Shown: positions 25,232 to 34,295, counted from the stretch's first letter. The stretch: 64,000 nucleotides of DNA from Natrinema marinum (GCF_024296685.1 NZ_CP100763.1:1364001-1428000); one strand, 5' to 3'. Notes: generated by a model from the sequence alone, not told the origin. Translations and numbers: made by a program.

Positions 25232-26038
25232 TCAGTCCCATACCCCACCTGTCATACGGTCGACGGCGGTCATGAGGACGAACGTCGCCACGATGAAGAT
25301 CAGACTCACGGCCGCGATGACCGGTGAGTAGGAGTACCGAAGGCTGGTGAAAATCTGGATCGGGATCGTCTGGAACGAGAACCCCGAGATCAACCAGCTG
25401 ATGATGTACTCGTTGAGCGAGAGGATGAAGGCGAAAATCGCCCCCGCGAAGACGTTCGCACGCAAGAGGGGGAGCGTCACCGTTCGGATCACAGTGAGCG
25501 GCCGCGACCCGAGATCGCGAGCCGCTTCCTCGTAGGTCCGATCGACGTCGGCGAGACCCTGGGAGACGAGGATGAACGGAAACGGAGCGAAGAAGATGCT
25601 GTGGGCGATCGCGAGCGTCCACAGCTGCCCGCCGACGCCGATCGCGCCGAAGAAGGTGACGAACGCCACCCCGATGATCACCGGCGGGAGAAGGGTCGGC
25701 AACACCGCCAGCCCGGTGAGTGCCCACTCGAATTGGTAGTCGTATCGATCGAGCGCGAACGCGGCCGTCGCCCCGACCGATGTCGCACCGATGGCGGAGA
25801 TCGTCGCGATGAGCAGACTGTTCTGCATCGCCGTCAGCCACGTGAGCGAACTGAAGAATTCTCCGTACCACCGGAGTGACACTCCCTGTGGTGGGAACTC
25901 CATGAATTCGCCCGGCGTAAACGACATGACGCCGATAACGAACAGAGGAAGCAGGATGAACCCGACTACCAGCCACGTGTACATGCCGAGTAGCGCTTCG
26001 ATGATCGCGTCGCGGTTCGCCCAGCGGCTCGGCCTCAC
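25232..26038 (-). CDS. ABC importer permease, PotC-like
   Basis: This 268-residue inner subunit has six membrane helices and the EAA loop (YEEAARDLGSRPLTVIRTVTLP, about 173-194) that docks on the ATPase. It matches the spermidine/putrescine-type permease group. It overlaps the upstream permease by 4 bases (ATGA). It is the fourth gene of the operon. Confidence 0.9.
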   Translation of the reverse strand: MRPSRWANRDAIIEALLGMYTWLVVGFILLPLFVIGVMSFTPGEFMEFPPQGVSLRWYGEFFSSLTWLTAMQNSLLIATISAIGATSVGATAAFALDRYDYQFEWALTGLAVLPTLLPPVIIGVAFVTFFGAIGVGGQLWTLAIAHSIFFAPFPFILVSQGLADVDRTYEEAARDLGSRPLTVIRTVTLPLLRANVFAGAIFAFILSLNEYIISWLISGFSFQTIPIQIFTSLRYSYSPVIAAVSLIFIVATFVLMTAVDRMTGGVWD

Positions 26039-26949
26039 GTCTCCTCACCTCCGTTGTTCAGGCCGAAGGTCGTGACGCCGGTGAGGCGGACGGTCACCGC
26101 GACCAAGAGAACGACGACGAGCATCAGGACGATACTGAGCGCCGCGCCGAACGGGACGTTCGATTCGATGGTCACTTGATTGCCGATGATGACGGCCAGC
26201 GTCCACTGGGGAGGGCTTCCGAGGATACGCGGGAGGACGTACACGCCCAACGACAGGACGAACACCAGCAACGACCCGCTGACGATACCGCTTTTCGTCA
26301 GTGGGAGCGTCACGTGACGGAACGTCGTGAGCGGGCCAGCGCCGAGGTTCTTCGACGCCTCGAGCAACTCGAGATCGACGTTCTTGATACTCGTGTACAG
26401 TGTCAAGACCATGAACGGCAGGAACACGTACACCATGCTAACGACGAGCGCCCAGTAGCCGGGGACGAACGAGACGGGTTCGGCTAGCAGACCGACATTG
26501 GCGGCGGCGACGGGGATCAGCCCGTCGCTACTCAGCATCACCGACCAGGCGTAGCCCCGGATGATGAACGTCAACCACAGGCTAGAGACGACGATCGTCA
26601 GCACGGTTCGTCGGACCCTCGAGCTACGCGTTCTGGCCAACCGATAGGCGAGCGGGTAGCCCAGTAGCAACGAAAGGACGGTCGTCATCGCCGCGATTCG
26701 GAGGGTGAACACGAGCCGATCCACGTACAGCGGCTCCCGAACCAGCCGAAGGTAGTTTGCCAGCGTCAGCGTTCGCTCGAGATAGCCGCCGCTGACGTTC
26801 GTGTAGAAGCTGTACAGGAACAACAGACAGAGCGGGAGCAAGAACAATAAGACGAGAACCGTCGCCGGATACGAGGCGATGAGGTACTTCGTCTGCGGAA
26901 GCCGCCCGGTCCAATCTGCCGTCTCCGAGGTGTCGGTCCCGTGTGACAT
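26035..26949 (-). CDS. ABC importer permease, PotB-like
   Basis: This 304-residue permease has a first helix at about residues 27-50, five further helices and an EAA loop (LEASKNLGAGPLTTFRHVTLP). It pairs with the PotC-like permease to form the membrane channel of a polyamine-type importer. Its ATG overlaps the ATPase stop by one base (TGATG), and its stop overlaps the next ATG by 4 bases, so translation is coupled throughout. Confidence 0.9.
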   Translation of the reverse strand: MSHGTDTSETADWTGRLPQTKYLIASYPATVLVLLFLLPLCLLFLYSFYTNVSGGYLERTLTLANYLRLVREPLYVDRLVFTLRIAAMTTVLSLLLGYPLAYRLARTRSSRVRRTVLTIVVSSLWLTFIIRGYAWSVMLSSDGLIPVAAANVGLLAEPVSFVPGYWALVVSMVYVFLPFMVLTLYTSIKNVDLELLEASKNLGAGPLTTFRHVTLPLTKSGIVSGSLLVFVLSLGVYVLPRILGSPPQWTLAVIIGNQVTIESNVPFGAALSIVLMLVVVLLVAVTVRLTGVTTFGLNNGGEET

Positions 26950-28016
26950 CAGTCGGTCACCACCAGACAGTCTTCGGCGTCGATGCCGACGGTGACCTGT
27001 TCGCCGGTCGTCGGCGACGGGCTGTCAGGCGTGACGATGCCGACGGCTTCGGTTCCGGTCGGGAGCGAGATGTGACACTCGACGTGGTCGCCCAAGAACC
27101 GGCTCACTTCGACGTTCCCCTCGATGACGTTCGCGGCGCCGTTGGTCGTCTCCACGCGGGTGTGTTCGGGACGGACAACGACACTCACCGTATCGCCCAC
27201 GGTGACATCGGTACGTGCCGTCGCCACGATCTCGAAGGCCTCACAGTCGACGGTGATCTTCTCGTGAGACCGGTCGACGACGGTCCCGTCGAAGACGTTT
27301 GCAGTGCCGACGAAATCGGCAACGAACCGCGTTGCCGGTCGATTGTAGACCTCCTGCGGTGTGCCTACCTGATCGAACTGGCCGTCGTTCATTACCGCGA
27401 TCCGGTCCGACATCGTCAGCGCTTCCTTCTGGTTGTGGGTCACCAACACCGTCGTGATCCCGACGCGTTCCTGAATGCGGCGCAGTTCGACCTGCATGCT
27501 CTCGCGGAGTTTCTTGTCGAGGCTCGCGAGCGGTTCGTCCAGTAACAGCACTTCGGGTTCCGGAGCGAGCGCACGAGCGAGGGCGACGCGCTGTTGCTGA
27601 CCGCCCGAGAGCTGTTCGGGATCGCGGTCGGCGAATCCCGGCAGCTCCACGAGCTCGAGCATCTCCTCGACGCGGTCCTGCGCGTCCGCTTCGTCCCAGC
27701 CGCCTCCGACGGTCAACCCGTACGCGATGTTCTCACCGACGGTCATGTGCGGGAACAGGGCGAAGTCCTGAAACACCATGCCGGTGTTGCGCTCGTCGGG
27801 TGGGACGTCGGTCATGTCGTCACCGCCGATGCCGACTCTCCCGCGGGTTGGATGCTCGAAGCCGGCGATCATCCGGAGCGTCGTCGTCTTGCCACAGCCC
27901 GACGGGCCGACGATCGTCACGAACTCTCCGTCCTCGACGACCAGTGATGCCCCTGTGACTGCTTCGACACCGCCGGGGTAGACTTTGTGGACACCCTCGA
28001 GAACGATGTCACTCAT
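26949..28016 (-). CDS. ABC importer ATPase, PotA-like
   Basis: This 355-residue ATPase drives the importer. The Walker A motif is GPSGCGKTT (37-45), followed by the signature LSGGQQQRVALARAL and Walker B LLLDEPLASLD. A C-terminal TOBE-like regulatory beta domain occupies about 240-355. Its start overlaps the substrate-binding protein gene by 8 bases. The PotA group serves polyamines, but also choline, thiamine and iron, so the substrate is open. Confidence 0.92.
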   Translation of the reverse strand: MSDIVLEGVHKVYPGGVEAVTGASLVVEDGEFVTIVGPSGCGKTTTLRMIAGFEHPTRGRVGIGGDDMTDVPPDERNTGMVFQDFALFPHMTVGENIAYGLTVGGGWDEADAQDRVEEMLELVELPGFADRDPEQLSGGQQQRVALARALAPEPEVLLLDEPLASLDKKLRESMQVELRRIQERVGITTVLVTHNQKEALTMSDRIAVMNDGQFDQVGTPQEVYNRPATRFVADFVGTANVFDGTVVDRSHEKITVDCEAFEIVATARTDVTVGDTVSVVVRPEHTRVETTNGAANVIEGNVEVSRFLGDHVECHISLPTGTEAVGIVTPDSPSPTTGEQVTVGIDAEDCLVVTD

Positions 28017-29127
28017 TGATTATGAGTTCGTTCCACTGCTGGTTGATGAACTGTTGGCGCTCGACGTACATCTCGAAGTTCGGCAGGATGGCCGCGTCTA
28101 GCCCCGGACCGGCGATCTTCTGGTAGGTGTCGTCGTCCAGGTTCGAGTGCTGTGCCTCGATCGTCGGGACCGTATACAGGTTCTCTGAGACCCGATCCTG
28201 AACCTCCGGTTTCGAGGCGTAGTCGATGAACTGCGTGACTGCGTCGTGATTCTCCGAGGTCCGGGGGGAAACCCAGCGTCCGCTGCCGAGGACGGACCCC
28301 TCGTCGACGAACGTGCTCTCGACGGGGGCACCCTGGTCCTGTAACACCAGCGTGATGTCGTTGTACAACATCCCCATCGGAACTTCACCGTCCGCCAGTC
28401 GCGACTGGAAGTTCGCCTCGTTAGTGAACCACATGTTCGCCTGCGGTTTCACCCCCTGCAGCTTCTCGAAGACCTCGCGGATACCGTCCTCCGTTTGTAG
28501 CGACTCGGCGCCGTCGAAATGGACGTGTGCCGTGATATCGAGCATATATCCGGTGACGGCCGGCGTCATCATCGCCATCTGATCCTCGTAGGCCGAATCC
28601 CAGAGCGACCCCCAGGAACTCGGGCCAGCATCGGTTGCCTCGGTGTTGTGAACGAGGTTGATGAGCCACCCCTGTGACCCGACCCCGACGAGATTGTCTT
28701 CGTCGTCGTACTCGTTGAGGTCGTCGGAGATGTACTCCAGGTTCTCGAAGGCCGACTCGTCGAAGGTCGCCCAGAGATCCGAGTTGAGCCCTCGCAGTAC
28801 ACCGGGCACAGTCATGATCAGCAGGTCCACTGGCGCGTTCCCGTTCTCGACTGCGCTTCTGATCCGCGGGAGTACCTCCGAGGTTCCTCCTTGTGCCTGC
28901 GATTCTACCGTGATATCCGTCTCTTCCTCGAAGGGACCGAACAACTGCTCGTCGAGGATCTCCTTGAACGCGCCGCCGAAACTCGAGACAGTCAGGGTCG
29001 TCCCGTCCGAACCGGCGAACATCGATACACACCCGCTCAGACCCGTGAGTCCCGTTGCGCCGGCAGCGCCGGCATATTTAACAAAATTTCTCCTGCTATT
29101 CGATATTGTTTTATCTTTTTCTCGCAT
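28009..29127 (-). CDS. Tat lipoprotein, polyamine-type ABC substrate-binding protein (PotD-like)
   Basis: The 372-residue protein captures the substrate outside the cell. It begins with a twin-arginine signal (Arg12-Arg13 in SRRNFVKYAG) and a lipobox LSGC with Cys33 as the lipid anchor, the normal arrangement in haloarchaea. The body is a two-lobed type II binding protein (TLTVSSFGGAFKEILDEQLFG, WINLVHNTE). ATG 29127 is chosen because it gives the signal directly; an earlier in-frame start at 29235 adds unrelated residues. It is the first gene of the operon, behind a promoter with an inverted repeat over the TATA box. Confidence 0.9.
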   Translation of the reverse strand: MREKDKTISNSRRNFVKYAGAAGATGLTGLSGCVSMFAGSDGTTLTVSSFGGAFKEILDEQLFGPFEEETDITVESQAQGGTSEVLPRIRSAVENGNAPVDLLIMTVPGVLRGLNSDLWATFDESAFENLEYISDDLNEYDDEDNLVGVGSQGWLINLVHNTEATDAGPSSWGSLWDSAYEDQMAMMTPAVTGYMLDITAHVHFDGAESLQTEDGIREVFEKLQGVKPQANMWFTNEANFQSRLADGEVPMGMLYNDITLVLQDQGAPVESTFVDEGSVLGSGRWVSPRTSENHDAVTQFIDYASKPEVQDRVSENLYTVPTIEAQHSNLDDDTYQKIAGPGLDAAILPNFEMYVERQQFINQQWNELIINE

Positions 29128-29252
29128 TGTTGTGTAGTACGCAAGCTCGATTGCGACATAATCAGACAAACGGAAGATACTGAAAAGGCTTCTCCATATA
29201 TGAGGGTGATATCTCTTATCGGTGCCAGTACGCAAGTATGGTTAGAAGTAGC

Positions 29253-29275
29253 ATGGTCACCTTATATATGACCAT
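29253..29275. promoter_or_regulatory. Inverted repeat overlapping a TATA box in a divergent promoter
   Basis: ATGGTCA (29253-29259) and TGACCAT (29269-29275) are exact complements around the spacer CCTTATATA. Read leftward, the spacer gives the TATA-like box atataagg, so a protein bound here would block the start of the importer operon. The region between the importer and the rightward isochorismatase-fold gene (29128-29378) also holds CCCTAG-TAAC-CTAGGG (29320-29335) before the rightward gene. Both are candidate operators, and one regulator could control both sides. Confidence 0.55.
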
Positions 29276-29378
29276 ACGAGTACTAGGGGCGATCGTGCGA
29301 TCTCACTCTTCTATTGATACCCTAGTAACCTAGGGGAAGGTTCAAGCGAACCGTTCCGAGAGTGAGCGTACACGTACC

Positions 29379-30086
29379 ATGCTACCGATGACCAACTCAC
29401 CGACCGGTGGGACCCCGGCGCTGATCGTAATCGACGCACAACAGGGCAGTTCCGACCGATCGGATCAGATGCACTCCGGATCGGGTTCCGTTCCGGGCGG
29501 GCGCGAAGCGATCCTCGAACGAATCAACGAGGTCGTTTCACACGCTCGAGCCGCCGATGTCCCGATCGTCTGGGGGAAGGAACTCCACCGAACTGACTTC
29601 GCCGACTACGGAGCGGAGTTCGAGTCCAGTGAACCCGAACACGGCCTCTACGGGACCGCTGCCGAACGGTTAGACGACCGGCTCGTGGTAGACGAAGGCG
29701 ATATGGGACCCGCCGAGTACATCATCGCTAAACGGCGATACAACTTCTTTCACCGGACCGATCTCGAGCACCTACTCGCCACGTACGACGTCGACACCGT
29801 CGTCCTCGTCGGGTTCATGACGAACATCTGCGTCCAGTACACGGCCCACGGTGCCCACGAGCGCGACTACGCCTTCCGTGTCGTCGAGGAGGGAACCGGT
29901 GCCCCGAGTGACGAACTCCACGAACTCGGGCTCCGCTGTCTTCGATACCTGCAGCCGCGAGGGGTTCGTTCGCTCGAGGCCGTCACGGAATCGTTCGACG
30001 AATACGACGGGAACCCGGTTGTCCAACGCGTCAAAGAGACGGGACGGGTCCATCCAGAGACCGGGCCGGTAACTGTCGAGGAGTGA
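29379..30086 (+). CDS. Isochorismatase-fold cysteine hydrolase 2
   Basis: This 235-residue paralogue of the gene at 22834 has the triad Asp19 (IVIDAQQG), Lys118 (IIAKRRYN) and Cys151 (GFMTNICVQYT). It shares KRRYN, TDLEHLL and GAHERDY with copy 1, but the N-terminal loop after Asp19 is different (Ser/Gly-rich), so the substrate may differ. A second in-frame ATG lies three codons in, at 29388. It is the first gene of an operon with the amidase, 3 bases away. The likely reaction is hydrolysis of a carbamoyl or amide bond; the exact compound is unknown. Confidence 0.87.
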   Translation: MLPMTNSPTGGTPALIVIDAQQGSSDRSDQMHSGSGSVPGGREAILERINEVVSHARAADVPIVWGKELHRTDFADYGAEFESSEPEHGLYGTAAERLDDRLVVDEGDMGPAEYIIAKRRYNFFHRTDLEHLLATYDVDTVVLVGFMTNICVQYTAHGAHERDYAFRVVEEGTGAPSDELHELGLRCLRYLQPRGVRSLEAVTESFDEYDGNPVVQRVKETGRVHPETGPVTVEE

Positions 30087-30089
30087 CAC

Positions 30090-31637
30090 GTGGCACCGAC
30101 GCTCTCTGCGATCGCCGCGGAGTGGGGGATCGATCTCACCGCCGCGGAACGAGACGACTACCGAACGCTAGTCGACGACATGATGGCAGCGCTATCTGAC
30201 ATCGAGTCGATGTCGCCGCCGCGTTTCGACGTACTTCACGGGTCGCCTGACCGACACGACGGTCGCGACGCGGTCACGCGACCGGGGGCCGACCGGGACC
30301 CGTACAACGCGTGGCTCAGCCGGTGTCGGATCGACGGAGCGCCCGACGGCCCACTCGAGGGGTACACACTCGGTATCAAGGACAACGTCGCCGTCGCGGG
30401 TGTCCCCTGTACCTCCGGGGCAAAGGCACTAGAAGCGTTCGAGCCGGAAATCGACGCGACGGTCGTCGGCCGTCTCCTCGATGCAGGGGCGACGGTACTC
30501 GGGAAAACCAACATGGACGCGTTCGCGATGGGCGATGCGGGCGAACTCCAAGACTACGGGCCGACGTTGAATCCCGCCGACGAGGACAGGCTAGCGGGCG
30601 GCTCGAGCAGCGGTTCCGCCGCCGCTGTGGCGGCCGGCGACTGTGACGCCGCCATCGGGACCGATCAGGCGGGATCGGTTCGCACCCCGGCCGCTTGGTG
30701 TGGCGTCGTCGGCTACAAACCTACCTACGGGCTGGTCCCGTACACCGGGGTCTTCGGGATGGATTTCGGCTTCGATCACGTCGGCGGTATTACGCGAACG
30801 GTTCGGGATGCCGGTCGGATCCTCGGCGTGATCGCGGGCGAGGATCGACAGAACGGCTGCCGGCTCGACTCGCGTCAACCCAGGGGTGTCACCCCCGACG
30901 ACTACGTCGTGGCAGCCGATCGTGACGTAGCGGGCATGACTGTCGGCGTCTTAGAAGCGGGGTTCGACTGGCCGCAATCGGAGCCTCGAGTCGACGAGAC
31001 GGTCCGGCAGGCTATCGCTCGACTCGAAGACACGGGCGTCGATGTCGTCTCCGTCTCAGTTCCTGGCCACCGACGTGCACCGTCGCTCGTCGGCGTGACG
31101 GCTGGAATCGGTGCCGCGATCACCGTCCGCCAGGGAGGTGTCGGGACGACGACACCCGGCTGGCACTGGACGAACGGCCGCGCGGCCGTCGAGGCAGCGC
31201 TCGAGGAGTCCCCAAATATGCTTTCGCCCGCGGTCGTCGCGACGCTCCTGTTCGCCCGGGAGTGCTGGGAGACGACGGGGTGGAGCGGATACGCTCGAGC
31301 CAAGAATCGTGTTCTCGCACTCGGCCGAGAATACGACGAGAAACTCGACCGGTGTGACGCACTCGTCCTCCCGACATCACCGATGACGGCGGTCGAACAC
31401 GACCCCGACGCCGACCGCGTCGAGCGAGTCGGACGCTTGTCGACGCTCCCCGTCAACACCGGTATATTCAATCAGACCGGACATCCCGCCGTGTCGGTCC
31501 CGTGCGGAACGGTCGACGGATTGCCGGTCGGGCTCCAACTCGTCGGCCGTCGATTCGACGAGGCGACCCTGTTCCGACTAGCCGCTGCAATCGAGGCCGA
31601 TTTCGACGGCTCGGCGGCTCACTCCGAAAACGAGTAA
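30090..31637 (+). CDS. Amidase-signature family amidase
   Basis: This 515-residue enzyme has the Ser-cisSer-Lys triad: Lys97 in LGIKDNV, cis-Ser173 in GGSSSGS, and nucleophile Ser196 in GTDQAGSVRTPAAWCG. The DQAGS form with AAWCG is like the aliphatic/aromatic amidases seen beside nitrile-degrading genes, not the GatA type. It starts at GTG 30090, 3 bases after the isochorismatase-fold gene, so the two are co-expressed. Possible jobs are cleaving an amide from the substrate or releasing ammonia from a carbamoyl intermediate. It converges on ureohydrolase 2. Confidence 0.88.
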   Translation: MAPTLSAIAAEWGIDLTAAERDDYRTLVDDMMAALSDIESMSPPRFDVLHGSPDRHDGRDAVTRPGADRDPYNAWLSRCRIDGAPDGPLEGYTLGIKDNVAVAGVPCTSGAKALEAFEPEIDATVVGRLLDAGATVLGKTNMDAFAMGDAGELQDYGPTLNPADEDRLAGGSSSGSAAAVAAGDCDAAIGTDQAGSVRTPAAWCGVVGYKPTYGLVPYTGVFGMDFGFDHVGGITRTVRDAGRILGVIAGEDRQNGCRLDSRQPRGVTPDDYVVAADRDVAGMTVGVLEAGFDWPQSEPRVDETVRQAIARLEDTGVDVVSVSVPGHRRAPSLVGVTAGIGAAITVRQGGVGTTTPGWHWTNGRAAVEAALEESPNMLSPAVVATLLFARECWETTGWSGYARAKNRVLALGREYDEKLDRCDALVLPTSPMTAVEHDPDADRVERVGRLSTLPVNTGIFNQTGHPAVSVPCGTVDGLPVGLQLVGRRFDEATLFRLAAAIEADFDGSAAHSENE

Positions 31638-31641
31638 CGGT

Positions 31642-32751
31642 TCAGTCGTCCGCCTGCGTCTCGAGCTCCGTACTCGGGCCCAGCGGTTCCTTCGGTTTTA
31701 TCGGCGAGCCTTCCGCTACTCCCTTCTCCGCGAGGGCCATGCTCCCCATCACTTCGATGATGAGGCGATTGGCGAAGCCACTGGTAATCCCACCGTTGTA
31801 GGAGTTCGTATCGCTCACGTCGTACGCCGGCGAAACCTCGACCACGTCGAAGCCGAACTCGGACGGCTCGAGCGCCTTGACGACTTCGCGAACCATGTAA
31901 ATGGCTTCGCGGGGGATGAGCCCGCCCGGTTCGGGTTCGCCGGTGCCCGGTGCGTAGGCGGGTTCCATCACGTCCACGTCGAACGAGACCCACACTGCGT
32001 CGGTGCCGTCCGTGGCACGCTGGACCGCGTCGGTGACGATATCGTCGAGGTCCATCCGACCGACTTCCATCGCGGTGTACCACTTCATGCCGGCCTCGCG
32101 CATCTCCTCGTACGTGTCGGGACCGGGCCAGAAGCCGCGCGGACCGATGAGCGTGTAGTTCTCGCCGGCCATTAGCTCGTCGTCGTAGACGCGTTTGACC
32201 CACGCGCCGTGGTCGTACTCGAAGCCGGTTAGCCCGTCCTCGCCGGTATCGGCATGGCAGTCGAAGTGAATGAGGCCGATGTCTTCGTAGCCGTTGGCTT
32301 CCGCCCAGCCTTTGATATCGGGGTACGAGATAGAATGGTCACCGCCGATGACGATCGGCGTAGCCTGCTCGCTCACTTCCGCCACGGCGTCCTCGATGTT
32401 CAACTGACTCTGTCGCGTATCGCCGGGGGAGACGGGAGCGTCGCCGGTGTCCGCCACTTTGAACGTATCGAAGGGATCGATGCCGGTCTCGATATTGAAG
32501 TGCTCGTACGGCGGCGACGGGACTGTCGAGGCCGCACGAACGGCACGCGGGCCGTAGCGGGTCCCGGGACGGATCGTGGTGGCCGTATCGAGTGGCGCAC
32601 CGATAATGCCGATGTCGACGTTCTCTTCGGCCAGCTGCTCTCGTTCGACCTCGGGGAGTTTGAGGAAAGTCGGGATGCCGCTGAAGATCGGTTCGTTCGC
32701 TTCTTTGTACTCGTCGCCGTAGATATCTTCGCCGGATCGTTCGTTAGCCAT
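31642..32751 (-). CDS. Ureohydrolase 2 (long-form, guanidine-type amidinohydrolase family)
   Basis: The 369-residue protein keeps all metal ligands of the ureohydrolase fold: His139 (GGDHS), Asp164/His166/Asp168 (DCHAD) and Asp258/Asp260 (FDVDVMEPAYAPG). It has an N-terminal extension of about 45 residues and a C-terminal tail beyond the usual 300-320 length. A loop with GFWPGP (206-211) and GAWVKRV replaces the agmatinase loop. The length and Trp-containing loop recall long ureohydrolases reported to act on small guanidines, so free guanidine or a methylated form is a reasonable guess. It is separate from the importer operon and converges on the amidase. Confidence 0.86.
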   Translation of the reverse strand: MANERSGEDIYGDEYKEANEPIFSGIPTFLKLPEVEREQLAEENVDIGIIGAPLDTATTIRPGTRYGPRAVRAASTVPSPPYEHFNIETGIDPFDTFKVADTGDAPVSPGDTRQSQLNIEDAVAEVSEQATPIVIGGDHSISYPDIKGWAEANGYEDIGLIHFDCHADTGEDGLTGFEYDHGAWVKRVYDDELMAGENYTLIGPRGFWPGPDTYEEMREAGMKWYTAMEVGRMDLDDIVTDAVQRATDGTDAVWVSFDVDVMEPAYAPGTGEPEPGGLIPREAIYMVREVVKALEPSEFGFDVVEVSPAYDVSDTNSYNGGITSGFANRLIIEVMGSMALAEKGVAEGSPIKPKEPLGPSTELETQADD

Positions 32752-33122
32752 GTATTTGTTTGTCTCCTTTTAGCGCAATTTCGAGTGCATTCGAGCTCTT
32801 TCTTGCCCATCTGGTGGATGCACAAGAGTATACTAAAGACTTGCTTGGAGGATGTCCAAATCCTTCCGGTGAGTGGGTGCACGCTCGAGCAACTCGAGTG
32901 CCATAATACACCTTAAATCACGAGATCGGGTAGACGCTCTACGGGCGTCGAATCGCGCGGCGAGACGGTCGAGGAGTCGGCAGGAGAACGCTCTCGAGGT
33001 GCGAACTCGGTCGGCGGAGAAGACGTCCGAAGGGGTTGGGAGAGGGGCGCTACGGCGTTGACCATCTCCCACGGTTAACGCCGTGGGCGGTCGCCTGTGA
33101 CTTCTGTGACCGCACGTAGATG
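32752..33122. other. 371-base spacer upstream of ureohydrolase 2
   Basis: AT-rich bases at 32752-32860 suit a leftward promoter for ureohydrolase 2 (agtatactaaag near 32827-32838). Bases 32930-33060 are GC-rich and Arg-coding in all frames, with no gene I can support. The right end holds the hairpin at 33068-33087. Confidence 0.5.
33068..33087 (-). terminator. Hairpin CCCACGG-TTAACG-CCGTGGG
   Basis: Seven-base perfect arms (33068-33074, 33081-33087) enclose a 6-base loop, 36 bases after the stop of the PhoU-like gene. It may end that transcript. A similar CCCACGG...CCGTGGG hairpin is typical at the ends of haloarchaeal IS200/IS605-type elements, so a remnant is possible; no tnpB sequence is present. 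Confidence 0.45.
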
Positions 33123-34181
33123 TCAGTTCGCACCGTGTCTGACGACGTCGGGACTCTCCCTGAACGCGAGGTGCGTCGCGACATCCAGCGTGTCCCGTGC
33201 GTGGCGCGCACTTCGCTCGAAGAGGAAGTGAACCCGGGTGAGTGCGAGTAGCGGTTCTGGGCGGTCCGTTTCGAGCCGATCGATGGCCGCTGCCGAGTGG
33301 TCGTCGACGCGTTGGAGACTTGCGCGGGCGTCAGTTACTAACTCGTAATCCGGATCGATAACGGCGTTCCGAACCTTTTCGACGGCCGTATCGAGAGCGT
33401 CGTGAACCGATCTGATGTCGTCTGCTACTGGGCCCTCGAGCGGATCAGTCACGTGTTCAATGGCGATCGTCGCGATATCGTCGGCGATGCCGGCCATCAG
33501 CGACACGTCCTGCGCGGCGGAGCGATACCCGATGAGCGGAAACCCCGTTCCGACCCCCACGGCCTGGTTGAGCCGTGGATTCCGGTAGGTGGTGAAGACG
33601 AGTCTGAGAAAGAGCGAGAAGAGTTTCTCGAGTTGCGAGCCACGATTCCGTGCTCGCTGGGCTGCGTCGGTATCACCGTCCAACAGGGCCGAGACGGCAC
33701 TCGATCGGATCGTCGCTTCCGTCCGTCCTAACCGGCCGAGTAACGTCGGGAGTTCGAAGTCGTCGGGATCAACCGAACAGCGGACTGTGATATGGGTCGC
33801 CGACTCCTCGACGATACCGAGCCCCATCAACCGGCGTTCGGCCTCGAGTACTGCGTCGTAGTGTTCGGCGTCAAGTGACTCGTCTGCCTCGATGCGAATG
33901 AGGCCCCGCCCGAGAACGTACTGCGTGATGACGGCCCGGGAAAGCGCGTCCGTGCTCATCGCATCGGCGTTGATGGTCGTTTCGACGTCTTCGGCCGCTG
34001 GTTGGTTGGGTGTGATGAGAAGCGAGTTACCGTTCTCGTCACGTTGCACGATTAGCTCGTCACCCTTCGTGAGCTCGTGGTAATGGGCCCACTCAGCGGG
34101 TACCGATACTGCGAGCGTCGAGGAGCCAAGCTGCTGGGCTTTCCGGCGGATACGCAGATCGCTCCCCTTCACTCGCCCCAC
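33123..34181 (-). CDS. AbrB-PhoU fusion protein, likely transcription regulator
   Basis: The 352-residue protein starts with a SpoVT-AbrB-like DNA-binding domain (about 8-56, RKAQQLGSSTLAVSVPAEWA and GDELIV) followed by two PhoU-type helical domains (about 115-220 and 225-340). This fusion is common in haloarchaea; the AbrB part suggests DNA binding and the PhoU part regulation by metal or phosphate, but targets are unknown. It follows the sodium/solute symporter gene by 114 bases in the same direction and may respond to that transporter's substrate. PstSCAB genes are absent, so a phosphate role is not supported here. Confidence 0.83.
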   Translation of the reverse strand: MGRVKGSDLRIRRKAQQLGSSTLAVSVPAEWAHYHELTKGDELIVQRDENGNSLLITPNQPAAEDVETTINADAMSTDALSRAVITQYVLGRGLIRIEADESLDAEHYDAVLEAERRLMGLGIVEESATHITVRCSVDPDDFELPTLLGRLGRTEATIRSSAVSALLDGDTDAAQRARNRGSQLEKLFSLFLRLVFTTYRNPRLNQAVGVGTGFPLIGYRSAAQDVSLMAGIADDIATIAIEHVTDPLEGPVADDIRSVHDALDTAVEKVRNAVIDPDYELVTDARASLQRVDDHSAAAIDRLETDRPEPLLALTRVHFLFERSARHARDTLDVATHLAFRESPDVVRHGAN

Positions 34182-34295
34182 CTCGAAATTTGACTAACTG
34201 GAATCACTGGGACAGATATTGGGATGTTCCGATCACATATAAGTCTGTATGCGAAAGTCATAGCGGCATTATTGGTTAAAAGTGCACATAACCCG

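Noticed and set aside
33123-34181. PhoU-like gene as evidence for a phosphate uptake system
   Set aside because: No Pst genes are near, and the N-terminal AbrB domain makes it a different, regulatory type.
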